Positions 55,743 through 64,000 of a stretch of 64,000 nt of DNA are shown piece after piece (position 1 is the stretch's first letter; each line of letters begins with the position of its first letter). The stretch spans positions 44,872,142-44,936,141 of the forward strand of contig NC_051072.1 of NCBI RefSeq assembly GCF_004664715.2, written 5' to 3'. A program made the translations under genes and the position numbers. Origin of the DNA: Peromyscus leucopus. Its lineage: Eukaryota; Chordata; Mammalia; Rodentia; Cricetidae. The notes under the pieces are model-generated. The model ran no database searches. It was not told the origin of the DNA and saw nothing but the letters and a program-made list of their open reading frames with translations.

Positions 55743-55944
55743 CATCATTTTAGAGTGTGCAGTTTAGCCTTACATAGTACTGTTGTATACCTTTCTCCAT
55801 TCATCCGTCTCTGATACTCTTGGTCTGCTCACTCAGTCCCTGATAACTGCTATTTTACTTTATGTCTGTATTATTTTTGATTATGTGGTGGTATTTTAGT
55901 ATAATATCCTTAAGGTTTGTCTACAATATACCTGATACTAGAAT

Positions 55945-56260
55945 TTCCTTGACCATGACCAAAGCAATTTCTAGAGAAAGAGTTTATTCAGGCTTAAGGT
56001 TTGTGCTGGTTAGTTGTTGTTAGTTGTTGTTTGTTGTTGCCAACTTGACACAAGCTCGGGTCCTTTGGGAAGAGGAACCTCATTTAAGAATGTGCGCCAT
56101 CAGATTGCCTGTGGGCAAGTCTGTGCGCACATTCCTAATTAAAGATTGATGTGGGAGGGTCCACCACACTGAGGGCAGTGCCACCCTTGGGCAGGTGGTT
56201 CTGGGCTGTATAAAAAGGCAAACTGAGCAAGGCAGTAAGCAGTGTTCCTCAGTGGCCATG
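55945..56260. repeat. Rodent interspersed repeat pieces in both orientations (family not assigned)
   Basis: 55945-56005 reads antisense (CTTGACCATGACCAAAGCAA ... GAGTTTATTCAGGC). 56008-56260 reads sense: TGTGCTGGTTAGTTGTTGTT, CCAACTTGACACAAGCTCGG, GGGAGGGTCCACCACACTGA and CTGGGCTGTATAAAAAGGCA. Confidence 0.5.
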
Positions 56261-56264
56261 GCAA

Positions 56265-57275
56265 TTAGAGAATACAAATAAAACAACTTAAATTTCATCT
56301 TCCCCAAGTCAGAATAGCTATGATCAAAAAGAAAAAAAAAATCAACTGTGGGCAAGGGTTGGGTGAAAGGGGACCCTCATTCACTGTCAGTGGAATTGCA
56401 AACTGGTTTTGCTGCCAGTTTGAAAATCAAGTATGGAGAATTCTCAAAAAGCTAAAAATAAATTACCATATAGCCCAACTATACCACTGCTTGCCATATA
56501 CCCAGAGGACTCCATACCCTACTCCACCAATACTTGCTCAGCCATGTTCATTGTCTATTCACAATAGCCAGGACAGGGAAACAACCTATGTCTGTCAACT
56601 AATGAATAGATAAAAATGTGATACATATACGTGATGGAATACGACTCAGCCGTAAAAAATAAAATCATGGAATTTACATGTAAATAGGTGGAACTAGAAA
56701 TATTACATTGAGTGAGGTGACCCGGCCCAGAAAGGCAAATGCTAGAGGTTCTCTCGTCTATAGTTCTTAGCTCCAAACTTTGAGATGTGAATACAGAACC
56801 TGGAGTAACCTGGGAGATAATGGGTGGTGCTGGGGGGAATAGAAAGACACAAATTGGCCGGGTGTTGGTGGCGCACGCCTTTAATCCCAGCACTCGGGAG
56901 GCAGAGCCAGGCGGATCTCTGTGAGTTCAAGGCCAGCCTGGGCTACCAAGTGAGCTCCAGGAAAGGCGCAAAGCTACACAGAGAAACCCTGTCTCGAAAA
57001 AACCAAAAAAAAAAAAAAAAAAGAAAGACACAAATTGAAAACAGGACAGGGGAGGCATTAGGAGGAAGGGAGGGAGGACAATACAGAAGGAAAAAAGGGG
57101 AGGAGAAACAAACAGCACTAAGGATGTTTGAAAAAGACGTAAGTAATCATACCTTATACTTACGTAATAGTCTATATGTGTCTTAAATGAAGCTATGCCA
57201 TTGGGCTGACAATGCTCCCTCCCAGAACCATAAACTAACAAAACAAAACCCCAGTACCAGGCATCAGAAACCTGA
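56265..57275 (+). repeat. Rodent L1 (Lx-type) ORF2 end and 3' UTR, interrupted by B1
   Basis: AATACAAATAAAACAACTTA, 'tcagaatagctatgatcaaaaag', 'caaactggttttgctgccag', TACTTGCTCAGCCATGTTCA, AATAGCCAGGACAGGGAAAC and ACGTGATGGAATACGACTCA follow ORF2 order. The 3' UTR continues after the B1 (AAGCTATGCCATTGGGCTGA, 'caatgctccctccc'). ORF2 is broken by stops and lacks everything upstream. Confidence 0.85.
56857..57021 (+). repeat. B1 SINE nested in L1
   Basis: GCCGGGTGTTGGTGGCGCAC to AAACCCTGTCTCGAAAAAAC plus poly-A, with cricetid-type GGAAAGGCGCAAAGCTACAC. Exact 16-bp duplication AGAAAGACACAAATTG at 56841-56856 and 57022-57037. Confidence 0.96.
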
Positions 57276-57277
57276 TG

Positions 57278-57660
57278 GTGGTTTGAATGAGAACGCACCC
57301 TCCCCAATCTTGGGCATGTGAACAATTGGTTCCCAGTTGGTGGCACTGTTGGGGAGGCAGTGTATCACTGGGGATAAACTGAGATCACTTGGAGTTCATC
57401 CATTGAGTGGTGTTGTGGTTGAGGATGTGAGCACTCGGTTTTCTAACCCTGGCGCCATGCCTGCTGGTTGTTGCCTTCTGCCGTGAGGGACTCTCACCCT
57501 CTGGAGCCGTCCATGGCTGGTTTGCTTTCCATCGCTGTGAGAAAACATTGCGGCCAAAAGCAACTTGGGAAGGAAAGGGTTTATTTCGGTTTACAGTTGT
57601 CGTCCATTGTGAAGGGAAGTCAGATCAGGAACTCAGGGTAGAGACTAGGAGACAAGAACT
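57278..57660. repeat. Rodent interspersed repeat pieces (family not assigned)
   Basis: 57278-57510: GATGGTGGTTTGAATGAGAA, TTGGTTCCCAGTTGGTGGCA, CTGTTGGGGAGG. 57510-57660: GAGAAAACATTGCGGCCAAA, GCAACTTGGGAAGGAAAGGG, TTTATTTCGGTTTACAG, in the reverse sense. Same family group as 9681-10262. Confidence 0.5.
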
Positions 57661-57761
57661 AAAGAAGTTTTGCCGTGAGATCCTGTGTACTTTTTACTCA
57701 GTTTATCTTAGTGGTACTGTATTGCAGAATTACAGTTCCATGGCAGCATTTAGTTTTTAAT

Positions 57762-57786
57762 GGCTGCACAGAGAATCCCTGTCTTG

Positions 57787-57847
<61 letters not shown>

Positions 57848-57945
57848 ACAGAGGCAGGCGGATCTCCATGAGTTCAAGGCCAGTCTGGGCTACAGAGTGA
57901 GTTCCAGGAAAGGTGCAAAGCTACACAGAGAAACCCTGTCTCAGG
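57762..57945 (+). repeat. B1 tail, (CA)n and 5'-truncated B1
   Basis: A B1 3' end (CTGCACAGAGAATCCCTGTC) runs into CA repeats at 57788-57845, then directly into a B1 without its first ~35 bases (GAGACAGAGGCAGGCGGATC ... CTACACAGAGAAACCCTGTC). Confidence 0.88.
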
Positions 57946-57969
57946 ACTGAGTCTCTCCCCCCCCACCCC

Positions 57970-58370
57970 CTTTGAAACAGGCTGTCCATGTAGTCCAAGC
58001 TTTCCACCAGTTTGCTGAGACAGGGTCTCTTGCTGGGACCTGTGGCTCTTTGATATGGCTAAACTGGCTGGCCAACAAGCTCCAGGGGTCCCCTGTCTAC
58101 TTCCCCATGGCTGAGGATATGCGCTTCACTGACTGAACTATTTGCTCAGCCTTTCTAGTTAAATATTTTTATTATTTTTCATGTCTGTGTGTGGTTGTAT
58201 TTTTCATGTATGTTTGTGCACCACTGAGTGTATGTGAGGGTCAAAGGACAATCCATGGATTTGAGTTGGGTTCTCTGCTTTGATCATGTGGGTTCTGTGG
58301 ATTGAACTCAGTTCACAGGCTTGGCCTCAAGTGCCTGCCCCTGCTGAGCCATCTCACCAGCTTAGTAAGT
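57970..58370 (-). repeat. Two antisense SINEs (B4-like and B2/B4-type)
   Basis: 57970-58155: GCTGAGACAGGGTCTCTTGC, CTGGCTGGCCAACAAGCTCC, CTGAACTATTTGCTCAGCC. 58165-58370: GTGAGGGTCAAAGGACAATC, GGGTTCTGTGGATTGAACTC, CTGCTGAGCCATCTCACCAG. Confidence 0.75.
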
Positions 58371-58552
58371 AGAGATTTCATCACAGTTGTGTGACATACA
58401 CATGCTGTTCATACCTTGGGATAGTTCTCCTGTGTTATAAATTTCGGATGACAGCACCATAGATGTAATTTGTAGTTGTGAATCTGCATTTCTTTATATC
58501 TTTTCTACTTACGTATATCCTGTCACTTGGATTTCAGCATTCAAAACCATGA

Positions 58553-58728
58553 GCTTAGCCATGTGTGGTATTACATTCCTATACTCTGAACATTCAAGAG
58601 GCTGAGATGGGAATACTGCAAATTTGAGACTATCTGGACTACATAGTGAGAATTTCTGTCCATCTGCCTCTCAGCTACATTGTGGGTCTCTCCTTCTGTC
58701 TCTATCTCTGTGTCTGTGTGTCTGTCAG

Positions 58729-58765
<37 letters not shown>
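58553..58765 (+). repeat. Decayed B1 and (CA)n
   Basis: TTAGCCATGTGTGGTATTAC, 'attcaagaggctgagatggg', TTTGAGACTATCTGGACTAC, with CA repeats at 58731-58763. Confidence 0.7.
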
Positions 58766-59067
58766 GCACATGCCAGACAAACCTATCTTGAGCTAAGTAA
58801 ACCGCTTTTCATTAAAAAGTACCAATTTTAGACATTTTATAGCATTGGAAAATCGACTAATATATTTATTTATTTGAAATGAAAATCCTAGGTAGTTTAA
58901 TCTTCCAAACTACATACAAGGTTTAAAAGGGAGAGGGTAACCTATTTTTCTACTAACTAGAACATAGAATAGACAGCAGTACTATTGTTATAACCATATA
59001 CTTTGCCATGATCACATTTAGAAATGTCATTAAGTTTTTCTGGGGGGTGGGATGGGGTGGGGGTGTT

Positions 59068-59213
59068 TAGACATGGTTTTTCTGGTAGCCCTGGCTGTCC
59101 CGGAACTCACTCTGTAGACCAGCCTGGCCTAGAATTCAGAGATCCCAGAGATCTACCTGTCTCTGCCTCCCAAGTTCTGGGATAGAAGGCATGTGCCAGT
59201 CACCTCCCAGCTG
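59068..59213 (-). repeat. B1 SINE, antisense
   Basis: TAGCCCTGGCTGTCCCGGAA, CTCTGTAGACCAGCCTGGCC, TCTCTGCCTCCCAAGTTCTG. Confidence 0.88.
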
Positions 59214-59229
59214 TCATGAAGTAGTTTAA

Positions 59230-59965
59230 AGGTGCATGTTAGTATTCTGTAGAGAACTTGAAAAAATCAATGCCCCACTCCTTCTAAAATTAAATAGATA
59301 CCTACAGCAGTTCCACTCCCACCTGCCCAAGAGAACTGAAAACATGCAGTTAAAATATGTTGGGAGTAGCTATATAGTTCCTGAGTGACTGAATTCAAAT
59401 GTTTAATTAAAAGATGGATAAACAAATTGGAGGAGATGACACTCTGCCGTTAGAAAGAGCTAATTATTGACTAAACACAGCTGACTCTCAAAAACATTGT
59501 ATAATGAAAGAAGCCAGACACAGGAGTATGCGTTATATGAGTCTATTCATCATGAAATGTTAAAACCCATCTCTAATGTTAGATGTGAAGAGTGTTTGCC
59601 TCTGGATAGTAGGGGTGTTAACTGGATGGAGGGAATTTGGGGGGTAATGAAGATGTCCTGAAACCCCAATATAATTGTTCATTTCATTGTATAGAAACTT
59701 TGCCAAAAAAAAAAGGGCAGGTGAAGTGACTCAGCAGGTAAGGCATTTGCTGCCAAGCCTGACAACACGAGTTTTATCCCTGCAGGTTTTCCTTTGACCT
59801 CTGTGTGTCATGGCATGTGTTCTTCCACCAGTTAATGAATGAATATAGTAAGAATTACAAAGGAACAAAAATGTGCACGTCTAGATCCTGCATGCCAGAG
59901 ATTCTAATGTAATTTTTTAGGTGATGGCGTGAGCATTGGATTCTAAATTATAATCATAATTAAGA
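59230..59965. other. Mostly unique intronic sequence with one ID-like fragment
   Basis: An ID-like head at 59716-59800 (GGTGAAGTGACTCAGCAGGT ... CACGAGTTTTATCCCTGCAG) follows an A-tract. Otherwise nothing recognised. Confidence 0.45.
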
Positions 59966-59971
59966 ACTTTG

Positions 59972-60645
59972 AGTTCAGCTGGCACATGCCTTTACTCCCA
60001 GCACTCAGGAGGCAGGAGCAGAAGGCTCTCTGAACTGGAGGTCAGCCTGTGTTTTTGTTTTTGTTTTTTTATACTCTTTACTCTTTTGGCTCTTTCTTCT
60101 TAGGGGAGGGGGACTCGCCACCAAGCTTCCAAGTAAATCACATGGAGGCTTATTCTTTCTTATGAATGCCCAGCCTTATCTTGGCTTGTTTCTAGCCAGC
60201 TTTTCTTAACTTCAATTGTCCCATCTATATTTTGCCTCTGGACTTTACCTTTCTCTATTGTATATATCTTTCTTTACCTCTTACTCCGTGGCTTGCTGTG
60301 TAGTTGGGTGGCTGGCTCCTGGAGTCCTCGTCTCATTCTCCTTCTGTTCCTCCATCTTCTCCTATTTATTCTCTCTGCCTAGCATCCCCACCTATTTCTC
60401 TCTCCTGCCTTGCTATTGGCCATACAATTCTTTATTAGATCATCAGATGTTTTACACAGGCAAAGTAACACAGCTTTATAGAGTTAAACAAATGCAACAT
60501 AAAAGAATACAACACATCTTTGCACCATTAAACAAATATTCCACAACATAAACAAATGTAACATATCTTTAATATTCTGCAGAGAGCCTGATCTACAGAC
60601 GAGTTCCAGGACAGCTAGGGCCACACAGAGAAACTCCGTTGAGTT
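59972..60645 (+). repeat. B1 SINE split by an LTR
   Basis: First half 59972-60049 (GCTGGCACATGCCTTTACTC ... CTGGAGGTCAGCCTG). Second half 60585-60645 (AGCCTGATCTACAGACGAGT ... CACACAGAGAAACTCCG). The halves join at B1 consensus if the LTR is removed. Confidence 0.88.
60050..60584 (-). mobile_element. Solo LTR, RMER17-like, inserted in a B1
   Basis: Antisense copy of the family at 29207 and 36279: TACTCTTTACTCTTTTGGCT, CTATTGGCCATACAATTCTT, CTTTATTAGATCATCAGATG, then GCAAAGTAACACAGCTTTAT. AGCCTG stands at both borders (60044-60049 and 60585-60590) and is part of the host B1, consistent with a 6-bp target duplication, although the LTR's inner border (CTGCAGAG) is not a clean CA end. No retroviral gene sequence is present. 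Confidence 0.83.
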
Positions 60646-60649
60646 CAAT

Positions 60650-61140
60650 TTTAGGAATCATTGGTTACATATAACTTGCCTTTAGATGTAGTCCTATCAC
60701 GAATGCACTTGTAACACATGTAGATTGACACAGGTATGTGATATTGTCAACTAAACTACAGTTAGAAGAGACATTGTTGTTTGTAATAGGATTTGATGAC
60801 AAAAATTTTGAAACAAAATAAATCTTAATATTCTCTTAATTTCCTGGCTATTTACACCTTATTAAAATACTATGTAAAAAGCAAAACAATCTACCCACTC
60901 CAAATACAAACACTGTATTGACTCCTTCATTACAGGACACCAATCATCCCTGGCCTCTGACTAAGCCATTGACTATCATGTCTGAGGACCACTGTCAGAT
61001 GTGGTGTTTTACTGCGTCAGTTCCTTATTCTGTAAGGAATTGTATTTTCCATGTGAGTCTGATAATGTGTAAAGATGAGTTTTAGGTGTCTTTGTTGGGG
61101 AGGGCACTTTAAAACTTTTAAAATTGTGTGTGCGTATCTG
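60650..61140. other. Unique intronic sequence
   Basis: Nothing recognised. Confidence 0.4.
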
Positions 61141-61145
61141 TGTAG

Positions 61146-61352
61146 AGCAGTGTAATTTTCCTAATACTGTGACCCTTTAATACAGTTCTGCATGTTGTGG
61201 TGACCCCCAACCGTAAAAGTAATTTCATTGCTACTTCATAACTGTAATTTTACTACTGTTATGAACCATAATGTAAATATCTGTGTTTTCTGCTGGTCTT
61301 AGGCGACCCCTATGAAAGGGTTGTTCAACCCCAAAGGATCGAGAACTACTGG
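61146..61352 (+). mobile_element. URR1-like non-autonomous hAT element
   Basis: CCTAATACTGTGACCCTTTA, 'tacagttctgcatgttgtggtgacccccaaccg', TGCTACTTCATAACTGTAAT, TATGAACCATAATGTAAATA and a decayed terminal repeat (GATCGAGAACTACTGG) match the rodent URR1 pattern. No transposase. Confidence 0.8.
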
Positions 61353-61364
61353 TATAGAGGTCAG

Positions 61365-61508
61365 TGCACATATGAGTGCAGGTGCCCCCAGAGTGCAGAA
61401 GAGGGGTCAGATTTCTTGGAGCTGGAGTTGTGGGCCACCAGATGACAGAGCTGAGAACTAAAATCTAATCCTCTGAAGACCAGCAATTGCTCTTTAACCT
61501 CTGAGCCA
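61365..61508 (-). repeat. B3-type SINE, antisense, diverged
   Basis: TCTTGGAGCTGGAGTTGTGG, CCAGCAATTGCTCTTTAACC, TCTGAGCCA. Confidence 0.65.
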
Positions 61509-61519
61509 AGGTGTACATG

Positions 61520-62360
61520 TCAATATTAAGAGCAATCAACCAATTTGGTATCAGGAGTGGTAATGCAGATGAGTGGTCAGGCCTATTGAGTGTCCGTGTT
61601 TTATTGTGTTGCAAAAAGTTAATGATCTAGCGTTTGACCAGAGAAGAGTTGTAAAAGACAGCTTGTAAGTTACCCATATTTAAAGTAATACCTCAGTGAA
61701 ATGCTAGAGTAATTACTAAAGTTCTGAGACAAGTCACTTTTTTATTTTAAAGTCATGTGGATGGAAGAACAGTTATTTTGTAATGTATAGTATACCAAAA
61801 TGATAATGAAGAAACAACTGATTTTTCCATTTGAGTGAAAAATTGGTGACTTCCTCACTTGTCTCTTTTTGGATAAAATTTGATTAGAGGATAGATCCTG
61901 TTTTCTGAGTTAATTACTACTTGGAGAATTTTACTGGGAAAGTGGAGAAATTAAGCTACTAGAAAAAAATGTCATGCCCACCTGTAAAGCTTCAGAGTTT
62001 AAAATACAGTTTACAGATATATTTGTGTGTTTCCACTGTAGGCAGTTAGTTTGTGGACAACTTACAGCAGAGGGTAGAACCTCAGCAATATGACAGAGGA
62101 GAGAGCACCCTTGCTTACTTGATTCTGCTTAAGCTTCCATCACGTTAATGTAGCATAACACATGAAGTTATATCTATATGCCAACATTTTATAAATGAAA
62201 TGTTTCATACTCATAGCTTTAGATTTAATACTATTAATTATTCCCCCAATTAGCTGATTTAACTAGGGGTTCATGCATTCTACTCCAGACTATACTCTTA
62301 ATCTCTATTTTAGTAATTGTCATCAAATTCTATAATTTTCTTCAAAAACAATTAATATTG
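61520..62360. other. AT-rich unique intronic sequence
   Basis: Nothing recognised. Confidence 0.4.
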
Positions 62361-62370
62361 AGATTAAGAA

Positions 62371-62933
62371 TGTAGCTTGAGTTTCTCTCCGGGTCTCGCC
62401 AAGCCCCCGCAGTCCCGTAGCCCACTTATAAAATAAACACACAGACGCTTATATTATTTAAACTGTTTGGCCAAATGGCTCTGGCTTCTTGCTAACTGTT
62501 TTTACATCTTAAATTAACCCATTTTATAAATCTATACCTTATCACATGGCTCGTGGCTTACCAGTATTTTACATGTTGGTACTCATGGTGGTGGCTGGCA
62601 GTGTCTCTCTGCCTCAACCTTTTATTTCCCAGAATTTTCTTCTCTCCTTGTCCTGTCTATACTTCCTGTCTGGCTACTGGCCAATCAGTATTTATTTATT
62701 TATTTAAGATTTATTTATTTATTATGTGTACAGTGTTCTGCCTGAACGACGGAAGAGGGCACCAGATCTCATTACAGATGGTTGTGAGCCACCATGTGGT
62801 TGCTGGGAATTGAACTCAGGACCTCTGGAAGAAAAGTCAGTGCTCTTAACCTCTGAGCCATCTCTCCAGCCCCAGTGTTTTGTTTATTAACCAGTCAGAG
62901 CAACACATTTAACATACAGAACATACCATAGCA
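62371..62933 (-). mobile_element. Solo LTR, same family as 17600-18135, with nested B2
   Basis: On the + strand it starts TGTAGCTTGAGTTTCTCTCC and ends AACATACCATAGCA, flanked by an exact TAAGAA at 62365-62370 and 62934-62939. Shares TTAAATTAACCCATTTTATA, ATGGCTCGTGGCTTACCAGT and GTCAGAGCAACACATTT with the copy at 38.2 kb. Its 3' end (CTCTCCGGGTCTCGCCAAGC) differs, so it is a subfamily variant. A B2 splits it near the CCAAT region. No viral genes. Confidence 0.9.
62702..62872 (-). repeat. B2 SINE nested in the LTR
   Basis: AAGATTTATTTATTTATTAT to CTGAGCCATCTCTCCAGCCC. It separates CAGTATTTATTTATT on the left from CAGTGTTTTGTTTATT on the right, a diverged target duplication inside LTR sequence. 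Confidence 0.92.
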
Positions 62934-63318
62934 TAAGAAGATAATACTGAATTGGCAAAATCACTACTACCTGACTCTTAAGAGATCTCTTATTTGCTAC
63001 ATTACTATTTAATTTAATCTAACTTTTTTGAAAGAGTTCCACCAAAAATGCAAATCATTTATAAATAAAATATATCTGCTTTGAAATTTTGTTACTAAAT
63101 GCAATTTAACATAAATATTATTCACCTGTAAAGTAGCATATTTCTTTTTTAAAAAAAATTTCATGCAAAGGTATTTTTAAAGCTTTTGATTAAACTGTAG
63201 AAATGGTGGCAACTTCCATTTACTCAATTGAGTCACACTTCCGAGATGCCTATGTTAGTTAATATTACTCAGTTAAAGTTTTTTAGTAATGACAATCAAT
63301 GCATATAAAAACTATTTC

Positions 63319-63495
63319 AGGGCTGGTGAGATGGCTTAGCAGACAAAAGCACTTGCTATGCACACTTGACCTAAGTTTGATTTTTGGAACCCATGGTGAA
63401 GGAGAGAAATACTCTTGAAAGTTAATCTCTGACCTCCACTGGGTGCCATTGCATGTACTGCACACACACACGGTGCATGTACTGCACACACACGG
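63319..63495 (+). repeat. tRNA-related SINE, sense
   Basis: GGGCTGGTGAGATGGCTTAG, CACTTGACCTAAGTTTGATT, CTCTGACCTCCACTGGGTGC. Its tail has a doubled GCATGTACTGCACACACAC unit. Confidence 0.75.
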
Positions 63496-63599
63496 GAGTG
63501 GGGAGATCACAAGGGACCTATTATAGAAGATTGTAAAACTACAATGTATTTCAGTAAAGGACAGCCTAAAACAGTTCTTCTTGTTTTTGAACATGCATG

Positions 63600-63930
63600 T
63601 GGTGTATGTGTGTGTCCCGGCGTGTACCCTTTCATGCACAGGTGAAGGCAGAAGTTGATTTAGATATCTTCCTCTGTTCTCCATTTTATTTTTAAACATT
63701 CAGTGTCTTCTGTCACTCTCTGCCTGTTCCTTTGGAGCAGGGTATTTCCCTGAACCTGGAGCTCATGTTTTCTAGGCTAAAATGGAAGCCCCAAAGCCAC
63801 AGTAATTCTCCTGTCTGTGTTCTGCACCCCTCGAGCTGGAGTACAGGCATTCAGGGAACACCTGACTTGATACCTACGTGCTAGGATCTAAGCTCTGTTC
63901 TCATGATTGCACAGCTCTCCTTTCCTGATT
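63600..63930 (-). repeat. B4-like SINE, antisense
   Basis: GGAGCAGGGTATTTCCCTGA, ACCTGGAGCTCATGTTTTCT, 'attctcctgtctgtgttctgc' and CGAGCTGGAGTACAGGCATT, then a decayed head. Confidence 0.65.
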
Positions 63931-64000
63931 TTTCATGTTTATTTGTGTGGAATGTATGCATCTATATGCATTTATATGTATGTGGGTGCACATAGGTGCA

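Noticed and set aside
1..64000. A previously undescribed multi-gene or defence-type system
   Set aside because: No gene cluster, conserved coding exon set or unusual RNA locus was found. The window is ordinary rodent intergenic and intronic DNA around one promoter.

Overview
This is a stretch of rodent nuclear genome. The B1, B2, B3, B4-like and ID SINEs point to a muroid rodent. Several B1 copies carry the tail 'gagttccaggaaaggcgcaaagctac', written here in two parts as GAGTTCCAGGAAAGG then CGCAAAGCTAC, which I associate with cricetids (hamsters, voles, deer mice). The species call is an inference. I found no protein-coding exon, tRNA or rRNA gene, CRISPR array or prokaryotic-type operon. Almost all long reading frames are translated repeats, microsatellites or GC-rich non-coding sequence.

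The one clear gene landmark is a CpG island at about 42.22-44.0 kb. It holds what looks like a long GC-rich 5' untranslated first exon on the + strand, ending at a splice donor (AG|GTAATT) after base 43950. Near its 3' end is the only ATG I could find in the preceding ~1.3 kb, and it opens a 10-codon upstream ORF. The exon also carries a (GCT)7 tract and two long T-tracts. On this reading, 1-42 kb is upstream intergenic sequence and 44-64 kb is the start of a large first intron. I could not identify the gene, because its coding exons must lie to the right of the window.

Layout. 1-39.9 kb is repeat-dense: SINEs in both orientations, ancient L2, MIR and L1 remnants, Tigger DNA-transposon pieces, microsatellites, a four-copy 28-bp minisatellite and four LTRs. 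39.9-49.5 kb, around the CpG island, is almost free of SINEs. 49.5-64 kb returns to SINE, L1 and LTR sequence, with several datable nested insertions.

The most informative structural evidence is in target-site duplications. Three LTRs of one family have 6-bp duplications, two of them exact (CAGTAC, TAAGAA) and one nearly so. Two B1 elements sit in tandem with three copies of one target site. Several SINEs are nested inside older SINEs, L1 or LTRs. I see no previously undescribed multi-gene system in this window; the items worth a second look are regulatory, structural and evolutionary.
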